Shown here: positions 59,061 through 64,000 of the stretch, piece by piece
Layout: each line of letters opens with the position of its first letter
Numbering within the stretch: position 1 is the first letter of the stretch
From: Thunnus maccoyii
Lineage: Eukaryota > Chordata > Actinopteri > Scombriformes > Scombridae
NCBI RefSeq assembly: GCF_910596095.1
Contig: NC_056543.1
Coordinates: 17,780,042 to 17,844,041 of the forward strand
Reading direction: 5' to 3'
Length of the DNA: 64,000 nt
Notes under the pieces: generated by a model
Databases searched by the model: none
What the model was told of the DNA's origin: nothing
Seen by the model: the letters and a program-made list of their open reading frames with translations, nothing else
Program-made: the position numbers and the translations under genes

Positions 59061-60965
59061 GATCCTCCAAAGTCCACCGAAAACTGCAACCTGTGACGGA
59101 GAAGATGTGTGTTTTTTTTCTGGCTTATGTGTCTGCCTCGATCAAAATATTTGGGAACTTTTGTGTGACGAAACACAAACATCCAGCGAGGGTGTTGCTG
59201 CCACAGCCTTGGTTTATGTGAAGTTTGGTGTACAATCATGCCTAAAGATTAACACGTGTGTGTGTTTAAGTGATTTCTTGTGTGGTTTTCAACAGGGAAA
59301 AAAACAGAATTTGGTAAGATCAAAGTAAAAAAGCACAACTTTGCCCAGAAATAAAATTGGTTTTGAATCGGCTTTTAAAGCCTGACATATTTATTTGGGT
59401 TATAAAAAGATATATATCAAGTGCTGAATGTCCCTGCAAAGTTTGATTACTTTTTGCACCATTTATGATGATGTTAACGCATATCCCTATTATTTATCGA
59501 AATGTGCTCTGCTGTGCTGGCATGAGTTTCAAGCTCCTGATGAGTGTAGCGATGTTATTGCAATGTGCACTCATTGTCTGCTGACATGTGAAGGTAGGCA
59601 GGACAAGTCCACCCATCAACACACTAGAGTTTTTTTGCAAACAAGCAAAGGCTCTTTTTATGGGTCTAGTTGCAATCCATCCTCAGGAATTTTTTTTTTG
59701 TTTTGTTTTTTGCTGTTTAAAATACGTTTTAGATATTTAAATAAATGCTGCTGCTCATTGTTCAAGTAAGTAATTTTAACTTTTGTGAATATTTTTTTTT
59801 TCTAAGGTTGTGCTTTGAGTTTATGGTAGATGGCTGGGAATGTTGACTCAAACTCACTTTAATGTTTAAGGAGGTATGCGGTCACCTCATTGCGCTCGCT
59901 ACAGATCTCGTAGTCCTGCTCTATCTGCGCTTTTTTGTTTCTGGTTGGTTTTGAAGAAGAAACTCCAAATACCAACTCCAAGAAAGCTAAAGCTACAACC
60001 AGTCAGAGTTGATGAAGAATTGATGTTATTGCTCCACAAAAATAAAAAAATAAAAAAATATAAATTAGTTACAGGAATTTGCATTGTAGGAAATGTCATT
60101 GCACAGAAATGGTGTCCTGCTGAAAAAGTGAACGCCATGTGAGAGCAGAAATCCTTCACCGGGTCTGTCAAAAACATTCTCTCAAGATATGAAACTCAAA
60201 GAAACTCAATGAAATGTAAGTTGCTTTTGACAAAAAAAAATGCCAATACTCTTCATCTTTCTGTGCTGTCAGAAAAAAAGTTTTTCCCTTTTTCCCCTTT
60301 TGACTGTGGAGTCATAACTGCAGTACAGAGCATTTATTGTGATGACTATCCCTTACTCATGCATCATCTAGCTGTGATTTGTAGTTGCATTCCGACTTTA
60401 CATGACTATCAGACTTGAGTATCCGTTATACACTGTGCATGACATCCTTTAAGCCACCATTATTTAAGTGTCTTAGCTACTTAATTTTCTGATTATCATC
60501 TTTTTTTTTCCAGAAGAGAGGAAATTTATCCAGTCGTGCCTGCGAGACTAACATTCATTTTTGTTTGAGTGATAAACAGCATAGCGCTGATATCTCTGAT
60601 GTCTGGCTCTCAAATGCTGGGCCGCATCGTGCTGCATCAAGGAATTTTTTTAAGGAACAAGTTAACACTTGAAAAACTTCTTCTTGAATTCATGCATGCT
60701 GCTTTTCTGTTTACCAAGTTTCTCCTCCCTTCTTCTTTATTTTGCTGTACCCACTTTGTAAATGACCGCAACCAAATAGCCAATGAGTAATGGGTGTAAA
60801 TTGTAACTGAAAGCTCTTGTGTGTTCTCCTGTATGAATGAAGAGAGAATACAGTACATTACTGTAGGTGCTGACTCAAACTTTCTGAGTTTGACCAGAAA
60901 GTATGACTTGGACATTTAATGCAAAATGTAACATATGTGAATAAAATATAAACACACTGATTTGT
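59061..60965 (+). other. ubr3: ubr3 3' UTR
   Basis: Non-coding sequence follows the ubr3 stop. AATAAA hexamers occur at 59350-59355, in the AAAATAAAAAAATAAAA tract near 60040, and at 60940-60945. The last is followed within 30 bases by a TGTGTCCTTTTTTTGTTTCC tract, a good GU/U-rich downstream element, so the distal end is probably near 60965. Short forms ending near 59375 are possible. The open frames here do not resemble proteins. Confidence 0.55.
60940..60945 (+). terminator. ubr3: Likely distal ubr3 poly(A) signal
   Basis: AATAAA lies in GTGAATAAAATATAAACACA with U/GU-rich sequence 25-40 bases downstream. It is the best-supported of several hexamers after the stop codon. Confidence 0.55.
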
Positions 60966-61107
60966 GTCCTTTTTTTGTTTCCTGTTGCTAGTTTTGTCTG
61001 ATTTTGAGTAGTGTTCTTACTTAGTGTATTAATGTACATCATATCCTGATCCTGTATTGGTTCTGGCAAAGTATTCAGTCCAGATATGACACTCAATGTT
61101 GCTATCG

Positions 61108-61299
61108 TGTCTTAAAACAATAGTCAGGTTCCCAAATGAACATTGAAACAGGTTTTCCTTGATGTAATCATTCCTTCTGTCCGTACTGACTATTAGAAGG
61201 TCCCTTTGTAATGCACTTACAGTGTGATCGGGGACAAGACATACTTGTCCCCAATCACACTGTGAGACATGCTTGAAAAATTGTGAACCCATCCTTTTA
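61108..61299. repeat. Family B TIR element, shortened copy
   Basis: AACAATAGTCAGGTTCCCAA, CATTGAAACAGGTTTTCCTT and ATCATTCCTTCTGTCCGTAC match the left arm of the 10708-11320 element, and TTGAAAAATTGTGAACCCAT CCTTTTA matches its right end. A palindrome GGGGACAAG...CTTGTCCCC lies at about 61231-61252. The interior is mostly deleted. Confidence 0.75.
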
Positions 61300-61849
61300 A
61301 GATACACACATACATCTCAAACTGTGTCCACCAGAGGTCTCAGTTCATTGGAGCTTAAATCTGAAGGGGGAGAAGCCATCAGATCACAACCTCCAATGAA
61401 GTTTTGAACACAAATTTTGACTATCTACCAGAATATAGACTGTGAAGGGAAAAAAAAGATGCAAAACTACTTTCAAAATGCCACAGACCAGATACATCAT
61501 TACCCACTACTGAGATAAATGAAATATCAGTGTATATGACAGTTGGCTGACATATTTTCCACATCTTGTGTCATTTATAGCTGCAAATAAATAAGCTGCA
61601 ATAAGCTCTATTGATAAAACTCTAAGAAAATGAGCTTAAAATTGCACACAAGTTTGCAGTATTGGTGATTTCTTTGCATACTGTTCAAGTTAATCCAACT
61701 AGTCCAAGTGCTCTTTTCTGGACTGAGAGAGAAATTTCTCAGCCATGTGACCGAGTGTTCACTGGATAATTGGGTCGAACTTTCATAAACAAGAGAGGCC
61801 CTCTGGATAATGACCGATGGCAGCACAAAGCCTCTGTTTTATCCCAATT

Positions 61850-62345
61850 AGGCGAAAGAGAGAAGTACAAAAACCTACGAGATTGTGCACCAAGTTTCAT
61901 GCTGAGAGATGTTGGTGCTACAGGCGGTGCTTCGGCGAGCATCTCTGGACATTTCCTCCTTTATTCCCTGTCCAGGTAGGTACTGCTGCTTCACAGACAG
62001 TGTATACACAGCTGAAGCCCATATAAGGCGGTGTTGGTCAGATAGGAGCTTCCTGTGTGCAAGACAACATGCTCAGGTGTATATCAGCTTGCTGTTAATA
62101 ATTAAAGTCTTTCACAGGCAAATCAGTTCGGATATGTTGCTATGGACGGTAAGCTGCACGTTAAGAAATGCTCTTAGTTAAAGCCAAAATATTAAAGTTT
62201 GTGTAGAGGTGTCTGCAGTGTTGACTGTGTTGACCCAGCTGGCAGGAGATGGATATAAGACTGTGCAGTGATCCGCTGATGTCTGAGACACTTTCTCCTG
62301 TTTTGCAGATGTTAGAGATGGAAATACGGAGGCAGAAAAGTCAAG
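61850..62345 (+). other. Possible 5' exons of an unidentified downstream gene
   Basis: A segment ending TTCCCTGTCCAG|GTAGGT (donor at 61976) is followed by CTGTTTTGCAG|ATGTTAGAGATGGA (acceptor ending 62308) and a 37-base exon-like piece ending AGTCAAG|GTAGGA (donor at 62346). The second piece opens with ATG and reads MLEMEIRRQKSQ. In vertebrates myo3b usually follows ubr3, but this peptide is not one I can assign to it. Chance splice-like signals are as likely. Confidence 0.2.
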
Positions 62346-62655
62346 GTAGGAATCCTGTTTCCTCATCTGTGAGTCTGCAGATAATGCAAAGGCCTCTGTC
62401 AGCTTTTATACTGGTGCCACTTGATCATTTTACATTGTGGAATAGTGAGCATGCAGTGGTGTTGACACTACACAAAAAACTGCTTTAGCAAGTCCACATT
62501 TGTACAACAATTACAGACACTGAAAAGAGAAAGAATGTGTAAAAGTTGGAATACAATTCATACAAATATGTTGAGATGGTCATTAACAGTGACAGACTTT
62601 ATGGATTTATTGGTTGAGTGTAATTGTTGCCAGTTTTGGAGGAAGACAACATTTT

Positions 62656-62952
62656 TAGGGCTGCAACAAATGATTATTTTAATTATTGATTAATCTTTTA
62701 GTAGTTTGGTCTATAAAATGTCAGAAAATAGTGAAAAATGTCCATTACTGTTTCCTAAAGCGACATCCTCTTATTTTATCCACAACCTGAAGAGACTAAA
62801 GAAACCAGAAAATTTTAAATTCTGAGGAGCTGTAATCAGATCATTTCTTTTAATTTTCTCTGAAAAACAACAATGAATCGATTATCAAAATAGTTGGTGA
62901 ATAATTTCCTGTTGATCGACCAATCAATAAATCACCTTATCGTTGCAGTTCT
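62656..62952 (+). mobile_element. hAT-like TIR repeat, family C (best-preserved copy)
   Basis: The left end TAGGGCTGCAACAAATGATT (62656 on) faces the right end GTTGCAGTTCT (62942-62952), an inverted repeat with a few changes. Inside are GTCTATAAAATGTCAGAAAA, GTCCATTACTGTTTCC and ATCGATTATCAAAATAG. It has no coding capacity. A TAGGGCTGCAAC terminus is typical of hAT-group MITEs in fish. Confidence 0.8.
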
Positions 62953-64000
62953 TTCTTTTTGGCCTCAGGATCTCACATAACACACAAAATGTGAACATCA
63001 GAATAGGTAATAAACCCCAAAGTACGTTATCAGAGCATCACAACATTCTACATGTTTCACTGTGAATTTTAATAATCATTTCTGTTTTAAATATTTAAAA
63101 TAATAATTCTTATGAAACAGAGTTTGCAGTTATCCTTTCCTCAAGATTATACCAATAGAAACTAGTGAAAGAAATGCAGAAATCAGTATTTCAAATGATG
63201 TAGAGTAAGACTGTAATATGCCGTATTACTGTTAATATAGATAATGACGTCTTGAGTCTGACTTTACACTTCAGTAAATCCTACATTCATAGAAGCCAAA
63301 TGATTGTTATTGTACTTAACTCCAGTTTCTCTGTTCTGAATCAATCATAGAATTAGTTATTGTTCAGTACACCAAACCTAGATGTTTCACTCACTGGTAA
63401 GTTTAATCATCTAAAATACAATAAACTACCGTGATCGTGTTATGTTGTAAAGTGCATAACGTTAAAACACAGTTTAGACTACTATCATGGACACTCAATA
63501 CAGAAATTTCACATCTCTTTTTATATTTTTCTTTGGTGAAGTAATTAGAAATGGTCTTGCAATGCTGCATACCAGAGTAATGTAATTAAAATAAGGATAA
63601 ATGCTTGCAAACACATGTTGCATGATTCAGATTGTGCAACATGAATCAATTTAACTTTAATTTACATCAGTCATTTAGTGTTGTTGCACTTACGCAAACA
63701 GGAGCATTAACCTGCGCTGCGTCACATCTGTAGCTACTAAAACAGCTGTGATATTTGTGATTAGATGGGAGAGATTATTGTCTGACTGTGATTTGACTTT
63801 TGAGATTGATTACTTTGGTGATGATATTGGGTTTTTCTTAATCAGGTTGATGTTTTGTGTGTCCAAAGTTGTCACTCGGAGATTAGATTATTAATCATGC
63901 AGGTGCACTGCTATGATTAAAGGGCTTAAACTTTAAGAAAATGTGTTTGCTTCTGGTCGTGTAAGGCTTTGGTCGTCCAGGGTGACAACAAGGGCACATT

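Larger units (their letters stand above)
61300..64000. other. Intergenic sequence downstream of ubr3
   Basis: No coding region is recognised. It contains two splice-flanked segments (near 61850-61975 and 62309-62345), a family C repeat (62656-62952), and AT-rich sequence to the end. 63680-63950 has several TAAT/ATTA and GATTA motifs but no defined feature. Confidence 0.5.

Noticed and set aside
59428..59769. 113-codon frame after ubr3
   Set aside because: It lies in the ubr3 3' UTR, has no homology I recognise, and its composition is like neighbouring non-coding sequence.
61900..62345. Annotation of myo3b here
   Set aside because: The neighbour is expected from synteny, but no kinase or myosin motif occurs before 64000, so a named call is not supported.

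Overview
This is vertebrate nuclear DNA, almost certainly from a ray-finned (teleost) fish and probably a percomorph. It carries split genes with GT-AG introns, a low-GC background, and interspersed repeats of kinds common in fish genomes: hAT-like TIR elements, decayed non-LTR retrotransposons, and the (GAAGAA)-tailed and AAGTAACTAAGTA-type repeats. I reconstructed three complete protein-coding genes exon by exon. All three keep an open frame across every junction, and they stand in the order known from vertebrates: ssb - mettl5 - ubr3.

Layout. 1-955 is a broken LINE reverse-transcriptase remnant. 956-1500 holds short repeats. About 1500-8215 is ssb (+ strand; La RNA-chaperone protein, 397 aa, 11 coding exons after a non-coding first exon). 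About 11.7 kb down to 7.78 kb is mettl5 (- strand; 18S rRNA N6-adenosine methyltransferase, 208 aa, 7 exons), convergent with ssb, so that its last exon lies inside the ssb 3' UTR. 11.75-14.3 kb is intergenic and rich in retrotransposon debris, including an inverted-and-joined L1/Tx1-like LINE and a small insertion with an 18-bp target-site duplication. 14.4-about 60.97 kb is ubr3 (+ strand; UBR-box/RING E3 ubiquitin ligase, 1,845 aa, 39 coding exons). 61-64 kb is downstream intergenic sequence with two repeat copies and two splice-flanked segments that could be 5' exons of a following gene. In other vertebrates that gene is myo3b, but no myo3b coding sequence is recognisable here.

Functions. 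ssb and mettl5 both act on RNA: La protects and folds RNA polymerase III transcripts, and Mettl5 methylates 18S rRNA. ubr3 is a large cytosolic ubiquitin ligase. They are not an operon. The only physical coupling visible is the tail-to-tail overlap of ssb and mettl5.

I found no tRNA, rRNA, CRISPR, bacterial-type or otherwise exotic system. The most useful secondary observations are the ssb/mettl5 antisense overlap, the arginine-glycine-rich tail of La, the twin-primed LINE, candidate conserved non-coding elements in ubr3 introns (notably around 52.2 kb with a perfect AT-rich dyad), a short uORF before ubr3, and a small ORF head-to-head with mettl5.
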